DNA of 64,000 nucleotides from DATBJJ01 sp963750915 (GTDB taxonomy: Bacteria; Acidobacteriota; Vicinamibacteria; Vicinamibacterales; 2-12-FULL-66-21). Numbering within the stretch: position 1 is the stretch's first letter; the number at the start of each line of letters is the position of its first letter. A model generated the notes under the pieces. The model saw only the letters and a program-made list of their open reading frames with translations, was not told the DNA's origin and did not search any database. Both the position numbers and the translations under genes were made by a program. Shown here one piece after another: positions 29,411 to 42,333 of this stretch. Location: contig CAVVSF010000007.1 in assembly GCA_963750915.1 (NCBI GenBank), positions 186,001-250,000 on the forward strand, given 5' to 3'.

Positions 29411-30275
29411 TTACGGGCGGGACCGGATCGCCGCCTCCATCGCCTCGGCAAAGCGCCCTGCCGCTCGACACTCCGCGCCCAGATACAACATCGGCTCGAT
29501 CAGCTCCAGCTCGATCAGCATGAAGCCGTCAGCCGACGCGACGCCGTCGACGCGCGCGTAAAGCGGCGGCGCCGGCGCGGCGGCGATGGCGCGCGCCGCG
29601 GCCTCGACGAAGCCGGCGGGCGGCGGCAGCGGCGTCGCCGCGCCGCCATACTCCTCCTGGACGCGAAACTCCCCCGCCTGCGGCCTCTTCAACACGGCGT
29701 GGCTGAACGTGCCGCCGAAGAAGATCAGCGACCATTCCCCGTCGGCAATCTGCGGCAGGAACGGCTGCGCCAGGTACCGATCGGTCGCCATCGCGCCGCG
29801 AACGTCGTTCGGCAGTTCATCTCCGTTCGCGAGCCGCGCCAGCCTCCACGCTGTTGCCGAGACGGCCGGCTTGACGATGACGTCGCTCCAGCCGGTGGCC
29901 TCGCGCAGCGCGCGCATCGACACGAAAGCACCGGGCTCGAAGAAGCGCGTCGGCACGGTCGGCACGCCATGACGCGCGAGCTCGCGTAGATAGAACTTAT
30001 CCATGTTCCACCGCACGAGCGGCGGCGCATTGAAGAGCTGCACGCCGGCGCGCTTCGACGGTGTCGAGCCACTGCCGGAAGGCGCCTGGCTGGAGGTGAT
30101 AGTCCCAGCATGAGCGCAGCACGAGCGCATCGAACATGCGCCAGTCGATCGACGTATCCGTCCATATGGCGGGGCGCGCATCGTGGCCTCGCCCGGCAAG
30201 CGCGGCAAGCAGAAGCCGGTCGTCGTCCTGCAGCTGAGGCAATGCTTCGTAGGTGATCAGACCGAAACGGCTCAC
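29411..30275 (-). CDS. ATP-grasp family protein (one frameshift)
   Basis: A GTG at 30275 with GAGGAAGG upstream starts SRFGLITYEALPQLQDDDRL, with MFDALVLRSCWDYHLQPGAF at the end of the N-terminal domain. After a one-base shift near 30055 the frame continues LFNAPPLVRWNMDKFYLREL, VIVKPAVSATAWRLARLAN, RYLAQPFLPQIADGEWSLIF and LYARVDGVASADGFMLIELE. This order (D..VLRSCWDY, N.p.lvRWN.dK, vvKP, E.SL.ff, RvD) is that of RimK/glutathione-synthetase-like ATP-grasp enzymes, which join a carboxylate to an amine using ATP. About 288 residues. Substrate unknown; cytoplasmic. Confidence 0.85.
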
Positions 30276-30388
30276 TCGCCTTCCTCGCTCCACATGAAAA
30301 GAATTCGACAGCCGCTCGTCACACGCGTCGCACGCGAAATCGCGACGACGAGCCAGGCGCGAATCACGGAGTATGATCGAATTTTCGC

Positions 30389-32783
<2,395 letters not shown>

Positions 32784-32805
32784 CGCCGCACCGGTCCTGA
32801 TCTCG

Positions 32806-33261
32806 ATGAAGACGTTGAGCCGCGCGTCCGACCGCGCCGAGATTCTCCAGCGCCTCGCGACGCTGCGGCCGGACAGCGAGCGGCGCTGGGGCCGGATGAC
32901 GGCGCACCAGATGGTCTGTCACCTCACCGACGCGTGCCGGATGATGACCGGTGAACGCCGCATCGCTCCGATCGGGAGCCGCGTCCGGCAGACGTTCATG
33001 AAAGCGATCGCGCTCTACGTGCCGCTGGCGTGGCCGGCCGGCATACCAACCGTCCCGGAGCTCGATCAGGCGCGGTGCGACAGCAGCCCGCGAACGTTTG
33101 TGGAGGATGTCGCGGCGCTGCGGTCGATCATCGACGCGCTCGCAGTTGAGCATCGCCCGTCCTGGCCGCAGCACCCGTTCTTCGGCGCGATGTCGGAGCG
33201 GGACTGGTTTCGCTGGGCCTACCTGCACAAGGACCATCACCTGCGCCAGTTCGGCGCGTGA
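32806..33261 (+). CDS. DUF1569 (DinB-like) protein
   Basis: 151 residues. ERRWGRMTAHQMVCHLTDAC and the C-terminal RWAYLHKDHHLRQFGA are signatures of DUF1569, a DinB-type four-helix bundle with His ligands (MVCHL, KDHHLRQF) in the metal-binding positions of the superfamily. Cytoplasmic; thiol- or metal-dependent activity is inference. It starts 22 bp after the kinase stop, so may be co-transcribed. Confidence 0.85.
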   Translation: MKTLSRASDRAEILQRLATLRPDSERRWGRMTAHQMVCHLTDACRMMTGERRIAPIGSRVRQTFMKAIALYVPLAWPAGIPTVPELDQARCDSSPRTFVEDVAALRSIIDALAVEHRPSWPQHPFFGAMSERDWFRWAYLHKDHHLRQFGA

Positions 33262-33276
33262 TGGCGGGCCGCAGGT

Positions 33277-34554
33277 TCAGACGCCCGTTTTCGTGTAGCG
33301 GCTGACGGCGGCGACGACGCGGTCGATCTCGGCCATCGTGTTGTAGATGTGCGGCGAGAAGCGCAGGCCCGCACGATCGCTGCCGCCACGCGTCGCCCCC
33401 GCGATCTTCTCCTTTTCATAGAGCGCAGCCGCCAGCTTGTTGGGGTCGAGCGCGCCCGGACGGAAGCTCACCACCGCCGCCGATCGCTCGGCCGAGGGAT
33501 GCGTCCAGACTTCGACGCCGCCGATCTTGCGGAGGCCGGCCATCAGCGCCTGCGCCAGCTCGCGCGACCGCTGCTCGATCCGGGCCCGCCCGATCGAGTT
33601 CTGGAAATCAATCGCGGCGCCGAGGCCGACGAGCGCGCCGTCGTCGCGCTGGCCGAACCCTTCGAACGTCCGCGAGAAGCCGACGGCGCCGGGATAGGCA
33701 CTGTAGAGCGATGGCCACACGCGGTCCTGGACCTTCCTGTTGACGAAGAGGATGCCGGCTTCCTTCGGGCCGCACGGCCACTTGTGGCCGCTCGCGGTGT
33801 AGAAGTCGGGCTGCATCGCCGCGAGGTCGACGTCGAGGAAGCCCGCGGTCTGGGCGCCGTCGACGAGCGACAACACGTTGCGCTCGCGGGCGAGCCGGCA
33901 CAGCTCCGCCGCCGGCAGCATGTCGCCGACCGTGCTGGTGAGATGCGTGAACGCGACGACACGCGTGCGCGCGGTCATCGCCTTGCCGAACGCGGCCACG
34001 TAGTGCTCGGCGCCAGGATGCGGGCTGACCGCGTCGACGACGGTGATCGTGTAACCGAAGCGCCTGGCTTTCTCGCGCCAGGCCTGGTGATTGCTCGGGT
34101 GGTTGTCGCTGAAGATGACCACCTCGTCGCCGGCCTTGAGATCGAGGCCGCTCGAGACGAGGTTGTTCGACTCGCTGGTATTGCGGGTCAGGATGATCTC
34201 GTCCGGGCTGACGCGGAGGAAGTCGGCGACCTTCTTGCGCGTCGCTTCCTTCGCCGGCCCGAGCTTCTCGCGGTTGGTCATCGACGGATCGCGATCGATG
34301 TCGCCGGTGGCGGCATAGAGCGCGTCGAGTACCGGGCGGGACGACGGGCACAGGTTGGCGGCGTTCAGCACCGCGAGATCCGGCGGCATGACGAACTGCT
34401 CGCGCACCGCCTCCCAGAAGCGTTCGCCCTCGCCGGCCGCCGCCGGCGACCACGGCCTGGCGGCAGACTGCCGGGCGTACGCAGGATGGGCGAAGAGCGC
34501 CGCCGATCCGCCGAACGCGAACAGCTTCGAGAAATCCCTGCGAGTGACGGTCAT
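33277..34554 (-). CDS. class V aminotransferase (cysteine-desulfurase-like), Tat-exported
   Basis: The ATG at 34554 gives MTVTRRDFSKLFAFGGSAAL, a twin-arginine signal. The catalytic fold follows: NAANLCPSSRPVLDALYAAT, TRNTSESNNLVSSGLDLKAG, VDGAQTAGFLDVD, and the PLP lysine in TASGHKWPCGPKEAG. About 425 residues, normal for the family. Relatives act on isopenicillin-like or cysteine substrates, and periplasmic PLP enzymes of this kind occur in Acidobacteriota. Specific reaction unknown. It converges on the DUF1569 gene with a 15-bp gap. Confidence 0.88.
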   Translation of the reverse strand: MTVTRRDFSKLFAFGGSAALFAHPAYARQSAARPWSPAAAGEGERFWEAVREQFVMPPDLAVLNAANLCPSSRPVLDALYAATGDIDRDPSMTNREKLGPAKEATRKKVADFLRVSPDEIILTRNTSESNNLVSSGLDLKAGDEVVIFSDNHPSNHQAWREKARRFGYTITVVDAVSPHPGAEHYVAAFGKAMTARTRVVAFTHLTSTVGDMLPAAELCRLARERNVLSLVDGAQTAGFLDVDLAAMQPDFYTASGHKWPCGPKEAGILFVNRKVQDRVWPSLYSAYPGAVGFSRTFEGFGQRDDGALVGLGAAIDFQNSIGRARIEQRSRELAQALMAGLRKIGGVEVWTHPSAERSAAVVSFRPGALDPNKLAAALYEKEKIAGATRGGSDRAGLRFSPHIYNTMAEIDRVVAAVSRYTKTGV

Positions 34555-34597
34555 GCGGGGATTATCGCCTGCCTTGCGTTTGGCGTGAGAGCCCATC

Positions 34598-36241
<1,644 letters not shown>

Positions 36242-36356
36242 CGATGCATCGTGCCACGAGGCTGCCGACTAATCCAGCGGGCGTGGCCGCGGCGGTAACG
36301 TCGAAGCGGCATCAACGGCAACGCGGCGGCAGAACGCCTGATGTAGCGTTACGCCG

Positions 36357-37811
36357 ATGCCAGCCGCGCCTCTTCCCCGTCTCGCCGCTGCGGTCGTGAT
36401 TGCCCTCGGAATCGCGCCGGCCGCCCTGGAAGTCATCGTACCGGCACAGAAGCCGCCAGCGCTGCCGCGGTTGCGGGTGGCCGACAACAAACGTTTCCTC
36501 GTCACCGCGGACAACCAGCCGTTCTTCTGGCTTGGCGATACGGCGTGGGAGCTCTTCCATCGCCTCACACGGGAGGAAGCGGTGCACTACCTGACCAACC
36601 GCGCCGCCCGCCGCTTCACCGTCGTGCAGGCCGTGGCGCTGGCAGAACTGGATGGATTGAACCAGCCGAACCCGTACGGACATCGGCCGCTGGCCGGCAA
36701 CGATCCGGCGACGCCCGACGTGAAAGACGGACCCGAGAACGACTACTGGGATCACGTCGACTTCATCGTCGCGGAAGCGGGCCGCCGCGGCATTTACATC
36801 GGGTTCCTGCCGACCTGGGGCGACAAGTGGAACATCAAGCGCGGGGCGGGCCCGGAGGTGTTCACGCCGGCGAACGCCGAAAGCTACGGCGCGTGGCTCG
36901 GCCGGCGCTATAAGGATGTGCCCAACATCATCTGGATCGTCGGCGGCGACCGTCCGGTCGAGACCGACGGCCAGCGCGCGATCGTCGAGGCCATGGCGCG
37001 AGGCCTGCGCGCCGGGGACGGCGGAACGCACCTGATGACGCTGCATCCGCCCGGCGGCAACGGCTCGTCGACCTGGTTCCACGACGCCGAGTGGCTCGAC
37101 TTCAACATGCGGCAGAACGGCCATGTCGCCGAGTACACCGGCCGCTACGACCAGACGCGCGTCGACTACGCCCGCACCCCGATCAAACCGGTGCTCGACG
37201 GCGAACCGATCTACGAGGACCATCCGGTCTCGTTCGACGCCAAGCGGATGGGCCACTCGATCGCGGCCGACGTGCGGCGTCCGCTGTACTGGAATCTGTT
37301 CGATGGCGCGTTCGGCCACACCTACGGCCATCATTCCGTGTGGCAGATGTGGACGGCCGAGCGGGCACCGATCAACAACCCGCTCATGCCGTGGAAAGAG
37401 GCGATCGAACAGCCGGGCGCGGCGCAGATGCAGCACGGGCGCGCCCTGATGGAATCGCGCCCCTTCCTCAGCCGCGTCCCGGATCCGTCGATCGTCGTCA
37501 CCGGGCGGGTGCCGACGAGCGTCCCCGGCGCCGGCCGCTACCAGTTCGTCGCGACCCGCGACGCCGCCGGCACCTACGCCATGGTCTACGCGCCCGTCGC
37601 CCGGCCGTTCGCGATCCGGATGAACGCGATCGCCGGTGGCCGCGTGAAAGCGTGGTGGTTCAATCCACGCGATGGCCGCGCCACCCCGATCGGCACCTTC
37701 GCCAACAGTGGCGAGCGGACGTTCACGCCGCCGGACGCCGGCGAGATGCTCGACTGGGTGCTCGTGCTCGACGACGAGTCGAAGGACTACCCGGCGCCGG
37801 GACGCCGCTGA
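36357..37811 (+). CDS. DUF4038-type glycoside hydrolase (apiosidase-like), secreted
   Basis: 484 residues with an N-terminal signal (LPRLAAAVVIALGIAPAALE). The barrel domain shows RFLVTADNQPFFWLGDTAWE, HYLTNRAARRFTVVQAVAL, YWDHVDFIVAEAGRRGIYIG, NIIWIVGGDRPVE and PVLDGEPIYEDHPV, and ends with a collagen-binding-like beta domain (GGRVKAWWFNPRDGR). This matches the DUF4038 plus Collagen_bind_2 architecture of GH140-like enzymes acting on plant cell-wall side chains. Asp/Glu in VGGDRP and DGEPIYED are candidate catalytic residues. Exact substrate unknown. The stop codon lies inside the hairpin at 37803. Confidence 0.88.
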   Translation: MPAAPLPRLAAAVVIALGIAPAALEVIVPAQKPPALPRLRVADNKRFLVTADNQPFFWLGDTAWELFHRLTREEAVHYLTNRAARRFTVVQAVALAELDGLNQPNPYGHRPLAGNDPATPDVKDGPENDYWDHVDFIVAEAGRRGIYIGFLPTWGDKWNIKRGAGPEVFTPANAESYGAWLGRRYKDVPNIIWIVGGDRPVETDGQRAIVEAMARGLRAGDGGTHLMTLHPPGGNGSSTWFHDAEWLDFNMRQNGHVAEYTGRYDQTRVDYARTPIKPVLDGEPIYEDHPVSFDAKRMGHSIAADVRRPLYWNLFDGAFGHTYGHHSVWQMWTAERAPINNPLMPWKEAIEQPGAAQMQHGRALMESRPFLSRVPDPSIVVTGRVPTSVPGAGRYQFVATRDAAGTYAMVYAPVARPFAIRMNAIAGGRVKAWWFNPRDGRATPIGTFANSGERTFTPPDAGEMLDWVLVLDDESKDYPAPGRR

Positions 37812-37818
37812 AGCGGCG
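37803..37818. repeat. GCTGAAGC-type palindrome at convergent gene ends
   Basis: A 7-bp stem CGCCGCT/AGCGGCG around GA, followed by GGGCTTACG. The layout is the same as the larger hairpins at 53199-53260. It overlaps the stop of the DUF4038 gene and lies 4 bp from the end of the sigma/PheS-like gene, so may terminate both. Confidence 0.6.
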
Positions 37819-37821
37819 GGC

Positions 37822-39117
37822 TTACGCTACCTGCGCCGTCTCGACCTTGCGGATGTCGTCGATGTCGTACTTCAGCATCGCCAGGCGCTCGAGACCGTAG
37901 CCGATGCCGATCGCCACGTGCCGCGCCGGATCGGCGCCGAGGTGGCGGACGATGCGATCGGTGTAGACGCCCCAGGCCATGGTCTCGTGCCAGAGCCCGT
38001 GCTGCTCGACTTCGAGCTCCCAGGCCTGGCTGCACATCGCGTAGCGGGTGGGCACGATCTTCATCGAGCGCCCGGGCAGCACGCGGTCGACCGACTGCAG
38101 CACCAGCGCGGTCGCGCGCCACGCGTCGAGGCGCTCGCGCTCTTCGAGGTAGAAGACCTCGGCCTGGTGGAACGCGTCGAGATGCGTCGCGTCGATCCGG
38201 CCGTCGCGATACGCCTTGCCGGTGGTCCACAACCGCAGCGGCTTGCCCTCGTAGCGTACGGTCAGCAGCAGCGGCAGCGTCAGGTCGTAGCGCAGGATGC
38301 GGTTGGCGTCGATGCGGTGCAGCTCCTGCGGCTCCACGTACATCGCGTCCTCGCCGATCGTCTTGCACGCCTCGGTGACGTCGATGACCTCGGGCAGAGT
38401 AATCTCGGCACAGTCGGCGTAGACGCCGCGCAGCTGTTCGAGCGTGCTGCCGACCGGGTTCTCCGGGAAATCCGTCAGCTCAGGGCGCGCCAGCAGCTCG
38501 ACGACCCGGGCCGGGAAGTCGGGCGCGAGGTCGCCAGGACGAATCGATCGTTGCTCGGACACTTCAATCTCCTTCCGCAGCTTGTCGCGGACCCGCTGCA
38601 ACCGCTTCCGCATCGCGGCGTCGTCGACGCCGGCGGCCTGCGCCAGGCGCGGGACGCTCCAGTGGCCGTGATACCGGCGATCGCAGAGGCGGCGCTCGTC
38701 TGGCGTCAGCGTGAGAAGTGCACCCGCGAGCCGCGAGCGCTGGGCCTCGGTCCAGCCGCTCTCCTCTTCGTCGAGCACCGGCACCTCGGGTACGTCGTCG
38801 AGACGCAGCAGCGTCACCCGGCGTGACCGGCGGGCATTGAGTGCGCCGGTGATGACGATGCGGCGCAGCCAGCCGGGGAACGCGGCTGGTTCGTCGAGAT
38901 GCGTCAGCCGGCGGAACGCGCGGAGGTATGCCTCCTGCGCCACGTCCTCCGCCATCGCGGCGTCGCGCAGGACGGCGCGGGCGACGGCAACCGCCATCGC
39001 TTGCGTCGCCTGGATCACTCGGCCGTAAGCATCGACGTCGCCGGCCTGCGCCAGCGCGACCAGTTCGCTCAGAGTGGACACGGTCGTTTCCGGTGCCTTG
39101 CTTCCCACTTCACCCAC
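37822..39117 (-). CDS. ECF sigma factor fused to PheS-like class II synthetase core
   Basis: One unbroken 431-codon frame. Residues 33-100 are sigma region 2 (AEDVAQEAYLRAFRRLTHLD, AFPGWLRRIVITGALNARRS). Residues 125-182 are sigma region 4 (LLTLTPDERRLCDRRYHGHW, then a helix-turn-helix SVPRLAQAAGVDDAAMRKRL). Residues about 195-425 resemble the catalytic core of phenylalanyl-tRNA synthetase alpha: motif 2-like GKAYRDGRIDATHLDAFHQ (300-318), WELEVEQHGLWH (366-377), and motif 3 IGIGYGLERLAMLKY (403-417) ending DIDDIR. The motif 2 and motif 3 arginines (R304, R411) are kept, so nucleotide binding is possible. The N-terminal coiled coil used by PheS to bind tRNA is absent. A GTG at 39117 or 39081 is the start. 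A regulator sensing an amino acid, adenylate or tRNA is inference; no anti-sigma gene is adjacent. Confidence 0.88.
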   Translation of the reverse strand: MGEVGSKAPETTVSTLSELVALAQAGDVDAYGRVIQATQAMAVAVARAVLRDAAMAEDVAQEAYLRAFRRLTHLDEPAAFPGWLRRIVITGALNARRSRRVTLLRLDDVPEVPVLDEEESGWTEAQRSRLAGALLTLTPDERRLCDRRYHGHWSVPRLAQAAGVDDAAMRKRLQRVRDKLRKEIEVSEQRSIRPGDLAPDFPARVVELLARPELTDFPENPVGSTLEQLRGVYADCAEITLPEVIDVTEACKTIGEDAMYVEPQELHRIDANRILRYDLTLPLLLTVRYEGKPLRLWTTGKAYRDGRIDATHLDAFHQAEVFYLEERERLDAWRATALVLQSVDRVLPGRSMKIVPTRYAMCSQAWELEVEQHGLWHETMAWGVYTDRIVRHLGADPARHVAIGIGYGLERLAMLKYDIDDIRKVETAQVA

Positions 39118-39177
39118 TAGGACACAACATCGACCCGCGTGTGACCGGCGGTCGCAAGTGCCTGAGCCTGGCAGGTT

Positions 39178-40077
39178 TCAGCGATCGGGAATCGCGGACG
39201 GGGCGCGGACGGTGACGCCGCGCCGCTTGACGGTGGCGTTGAACCGACGGTCGGGCTTGACGCCATCGGGCAGCGTGTAGGTCACCGCGTATTGCGCGAG
39301 AAGATCGTCGGCCACCTGCTGCAGCCCCGTGCGAATCGCGCCGGACGCCGCGACTTCGACCCGCCGGCCGCCCGACTGCTTCGGTCCGTCGCCGAGCACC
39401 TGCTCGCGCCCGCTCTGTTCGTTGAGGCTGCCGGCGCCCGGGGGGGTGGCGTCTCGAATGCCGAGCGTCACCGCGTGCATCGTGATGCCGCTGTCGCGAA
39501 TCGCGTTCAGCACCGTGCGCGAATCGACGCCGGACTGCCCTCCGGACTGCGACACGACGACCAGGACGCCGCGCTCGGCTTTCTTGGTCGTGAACTCCTT
39601 CGCGAGATCGAGCACGCTCTCGGCGACGTTCGAGTCGCGCGACGGGTCGAGCGACAGCTTGTTGATGCCGGCGACGAACGTCTCGAGACTCGACGTGTAG
39701 TCGACGACCGTCTGCTGCCGCAGGCCGATCGTCAACAGGCTGACGTCGGCTGTCTCGATGATTCGCTTGACGAACTCGAACAGCGCGAGCCGCACCGAGC
39801 GATCTCCAATCAGGCGGTCCTCGACCGCCAGCGCCAGCCGCATGCGGGCGGTCGCCGGCACGGCGCGGACGATCTCGCGCTCCTTGCCGCCTTCCTTGAC
39901 GACGATGTCCGCCGGGGTGAGGCCGGCGACCGGTCGGCCGTCATCATCCGTGATGGAGATGTAGACCGTCCGATCGATCGGTACCGGTGGTTCGTGCGGG
40001 GCGGCGGCGAGCGTTGCGGCCGATCCGACGAACGCAAGCAGGATCCCGACCGGGACCACCTTGAGCAGCTGTCGCAT
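39178..40077 (-). CDS. VWFA-related secreted protein (acidobacterial type)
   Basis: The ATG at 40077 has GGAGG 8 bases upstream; longer frames are unlikely. About 299 residues with signal peptide MRQLLKVVPVGILLAFVGSA. The domain opens RTVYISITDDDGRPVAGLTP then ADIVVKEGGKEREI, and the VWA-like part is degenerate: RLALAVEDRLIGDRSVRLAL, LLTIGLRQQTVVDYTSSLET, GVLVVVSQSGGQSGVDSRTV and a C-terminal YAVTYTLPDGVKPDRRF. This is the family annotated as VWFA-related Acidobacterial domain (TIGR03436). The MIDAS DxSxS is not evident. It lies 60 bp upstream of, and on the same strand as, the sigma/PheS-like gene, so the two may share a transcript. Confidence 0.85.
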   Translation of the reverse strand: MRQLLKVVPVGILLAFVGSAATLAAAPHEPPVPIDRTVYISITDDDGRPVAGLTPADIVVKEGGKEREIVRAVPATARMRLALAVEDRLIGDRSVRLALFEFVKRIIETADVSLLTIGLRQQTVVDYTSSLETFVAGINKLSLDPSRDSNVAESVLDLAKEFTTKKAERGVLVVVSQSGGQSGVDSRTVLNAIRDSGITMHAVTLGIRDATPPGAGSLNEQSGREQVLGDGPKQSGGRRVEVAASGAIRTGLQQVADDLLAQYAVTYTLPDGVKPDRRFNATVKRRGVTVRAPSAIPDR

Positions 40078-40253
40078 GAACGTCGCCTCCGCCACCGGTC
40101 GGCCGAGCCGCCGGGCCGGGGCGGACCATTGTCCCCGATTCCGGGTTTCGAATCGACTCGGAGCCACCGGCTCGCTCCCGCGTTTGAAGCTGGCGGCTGG
40201 TTGCGACAAAATGGCGCGACTCCGCCCGCCTCAATCCGTCAAGGAGCGTGACC

Positions 40254-41999
40254 ATGAGACGTCGCGTCGCCGCCGTCGTTGCCGCCGGTTTCCTGGTGAT
40301 GCTCGCGGGCCTGCATCCCGCCAGCGTCTCGGCCCAGACGCCGCCCGCGCCTCTGCCCCGGCCCGCACCGGCGCGCGACGCCGAGCAGAAGCCGAACACG
40401 GGAACCGCGATCATCCGCGGCCGGGTAACGGCCGGTGATAACGGCAAGCCGCTCCGTCGCGCACGCGTGACGCTGACCGCGCCGGAGCTCGGATCGGGCA
40501 ATGACGGCCAGCGCAGCGTCAGCACGAATCTCGAGGGTCACTTCGAGTTCCGCGGCCTGCCGCCGGCGCGCTATCGCATGCGGGTGACGCGCGGCGGCTA
40601 CCTGCAGCTGGAATACGGTCAGCGGCGTCCTGGCGAAATCGGCCGGCCGGTGCAGGTTGCCGAAGGGCAGACGCTCGACAAGGTCGACTTCGCGCTGCCG
40701 CGCATGAGCACCATCAGCGGCCGCATCACCGACGAGAGCGGCGAGCCGATCGAAGGCGCCCGCGTGTTCTCGATGCGGCAGATGTTCTTCGAAGGCAAGC
40801 GCAAGCTCGTTCCCGTCGGCTCGAGCCAGATCACGACCGACGACGAGGGCGAGTACCGGATTCCGCGGCTGTCACCCGGGACGTATTACGTGATGGCGAC
40901 GACGAAGGAGACGTGGGCGGTCACGGAGAACGGACAGGAGCGGCTGATCGGCTACATGCCCAGCTACTTCCCCGGCGTCGCCAACTCGACCGAGGCGCGA
41001 CGGGTCACGCTCGGTACCGGCCAGCAGCTGCCGACGATCGATTTCGCGATGATTCCCGGCCGGGCGGCGAAGGTCGCCGGCACCGCGGTCGACTCGGCCG
41101 GCCGGCCGTTCGCGCGCGTCAACCTGAGCGAGGAGATCCGCGGCCTCGGCTTCGCCTCGTTCGGCGGCGGGCCGGGCGCCAGCGTCGCGGCCGACGGCAC
41201 GTTCACCATCCCCAGCGTCCCGCCAGGCGAGTACACGATCTCGGCGGTCCGGCGCGAAGGGGATTCGGCCGGCCCGCCCGAAGTCGCGATCGCGGCGATC
41301 TTCGTCGATGGCAACGACCTGGAGAACGTGGCGCTGAACGGCTCCTCGGGCGGCACCGTGAGCGGCCGCGTCATCATCGAGGGCGAGACGCCGCCGAAGA
41401 TGTCGGCGGTCAACGTCGCGATCCGCGAGCCGCTGCGCAACCAGCCGAATCCCAACGTGCTCGGCCTGCAGCGCGGCCGCAACGCACTGTCGGTGAAGGA
41501 GGATGCGACCTTCACGATCGAGAACGTGTTCGGCAACGCCCGCTTCCAGGTGACGACGCCGGACGGCTGGATGCTCAAGGCGGTGATGCACGACGGGCGC
41601 GACATCACCGACGCGCTCGTTGCGCTTGGCAGCGGCCAGGCGCTGAGCGACGTGCAGGTGATCCTGACCAATCGCGTCACCAGCGTCAGCGGCCGCCTCG
41701 AAAGCGACAGGAAGACGCCGCTGCGCGACGCCACCGTGCTGGTCTTCGACGCCGACGCGACGAAGTGGTACGAGAGCTCGCGGCGGGTACGGTCGACGCG
41801 GCCCGACCAGGACGGCCAGTGGCAGATCAAGGGATTGCCGCCGGGCGAGTACCTCGCCATCGCGCTCGACTATGTCGAGGACGGCGCCTGGAACGATCCC
41901 GAGTACCTCGAGGGGCTGATGCGCGACAGCGAGCGGCTGACGCTGGCGGAAGCCGGCGCGGAAACGGTCGTGCTGAAGCTCGTCGTTCCGAAACAGTGA
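40254..41999 (+). CDS. secreted carboxypeptidase-regulatory-like multi-domain protein
   Basis: AAGGAG lies just before the ATG at 40254. 581 residues with a signal peptide (VAAVVAAGFLVMLAGLHPAS). Several Ig-like carboxypeptidase-regulatory modules follow: TAIIRGRVTAGDNGKPLRRA, STISGRITDESGEPIEGARV, AKVAGTAVDSAGRPFARVNL, GTVSGRVIIEGETPPKMSA and TSVSGRLESDRKTPLRDATV, each closing with a GEYRI/GEYTI/GEYLA strand. No peptidase or TonB channel is attached. Periplasmic or surface scaffold proteins of this type are abundant in Acidobacteriota; ligand unknown. Divergent from the VWFA gene across 176 bp. Confidence 0.88.
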   Translation: MRRRVAAVVAAGFLVMLAGLHPASVSAQTPPAPLPRPAPARDAEQKPNTGTAIIRGRVTAGDNGKPLRRARVTLTAPELGSGNDGQRSVSTNLEGHFEFRGLPPARYRMRVTRGGYLQLEYGQRRPGEIGRPVQVAEGQTLDKVDFALPRMSTISGRITDESGEPIEGARVFSMRQMFFEGKRKLVPVGSSQITTDDEGEYRIPRLSPGTYYVMATTKETWAVTENGQERLIGYMPSYFPGVANSTEARRVTLGTGQQLPTIDFAMIPGRAAKVAGTAVDSAGRPFARVNLSEEIRGLGFASFGGGPGASVAADGTFTIPSVPPGEYTISAVRREGDSAGPPEVAIAAIFVDGNDLENVALNGSSGGTVSGRVIIEGETPPKMSAVNVAIREPLRNQPNPNVLGLQRGRNALSVKEDATFTIENVFGNARFQVTTPDGWMLKAVMHDGRDITDALVALGSGQALSDVQVILTNRVTSVSGRLESDRKTPLRDATVLVFDADATKWYESSRRVRSTRPDQDGQWQIKGLPPGEYLAIALDYVEDGAWNDPEYLEGLMRDSERLTLAEAGAETVVLKLVVPKQ

Positions 42000-42056
42000 T
42001 CCGACGGCCGCGGCTTTGACGCGGCCCGAGGACGTCGTGGTATCGTCGGACCAGCG

Positions 42057-42329
42057 ATGCCTGAGTTCGTCATCGAACGGGAGATTCCCGGCGCGGGCCA
42101 GCTGTCGGAAGCGCAGATCGAGGAGATCTCGATCCGATCGCTCGACGTGTTGAAGGGCCTGGGGCCGCAGATCCAGTGGCTGCACAGCTACGTGACCGAC
42201 GATCGGCTGTACTGCGTCTACCTGGCGCCGGACGAAGAGCTGATCCGCGAGCACGCCAGGCGGCTGGGCGTCCCGGCCAACCGGATTTCGGCCGTGCGCC
42301 GCCTGATCGATCCCAAGCGATACGCCTAG
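42057..42329 (+). CDS. DUF4242 small protein
   Basis: 90 residues: MPEFVIEREIPGAGQLSEAQ, IQWLHSYVTDDRLYCVYLAP and EELIREHARRLGVPANRISA. This is the DUF4242 ferredoxin-like fold typified by the Streptomyces nickel-binding SCO4226; the His of WLHSYVTDD and the Cys/Glu positions could be metal ligands. Cytoplasmic. Convergent with the kinase gene, with stops only 4 bp apart. Confidence 0.88.
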   Translation: MPEFVIEREIPGAGQLSEAQIEEISIRSLDVLKGLGPQIQWLHSYVTDDRLYCVYLAPDEELIREHARRLGVPANRISAVRRLIDPKRYA

Positions 42330-42333
42330 CTAC

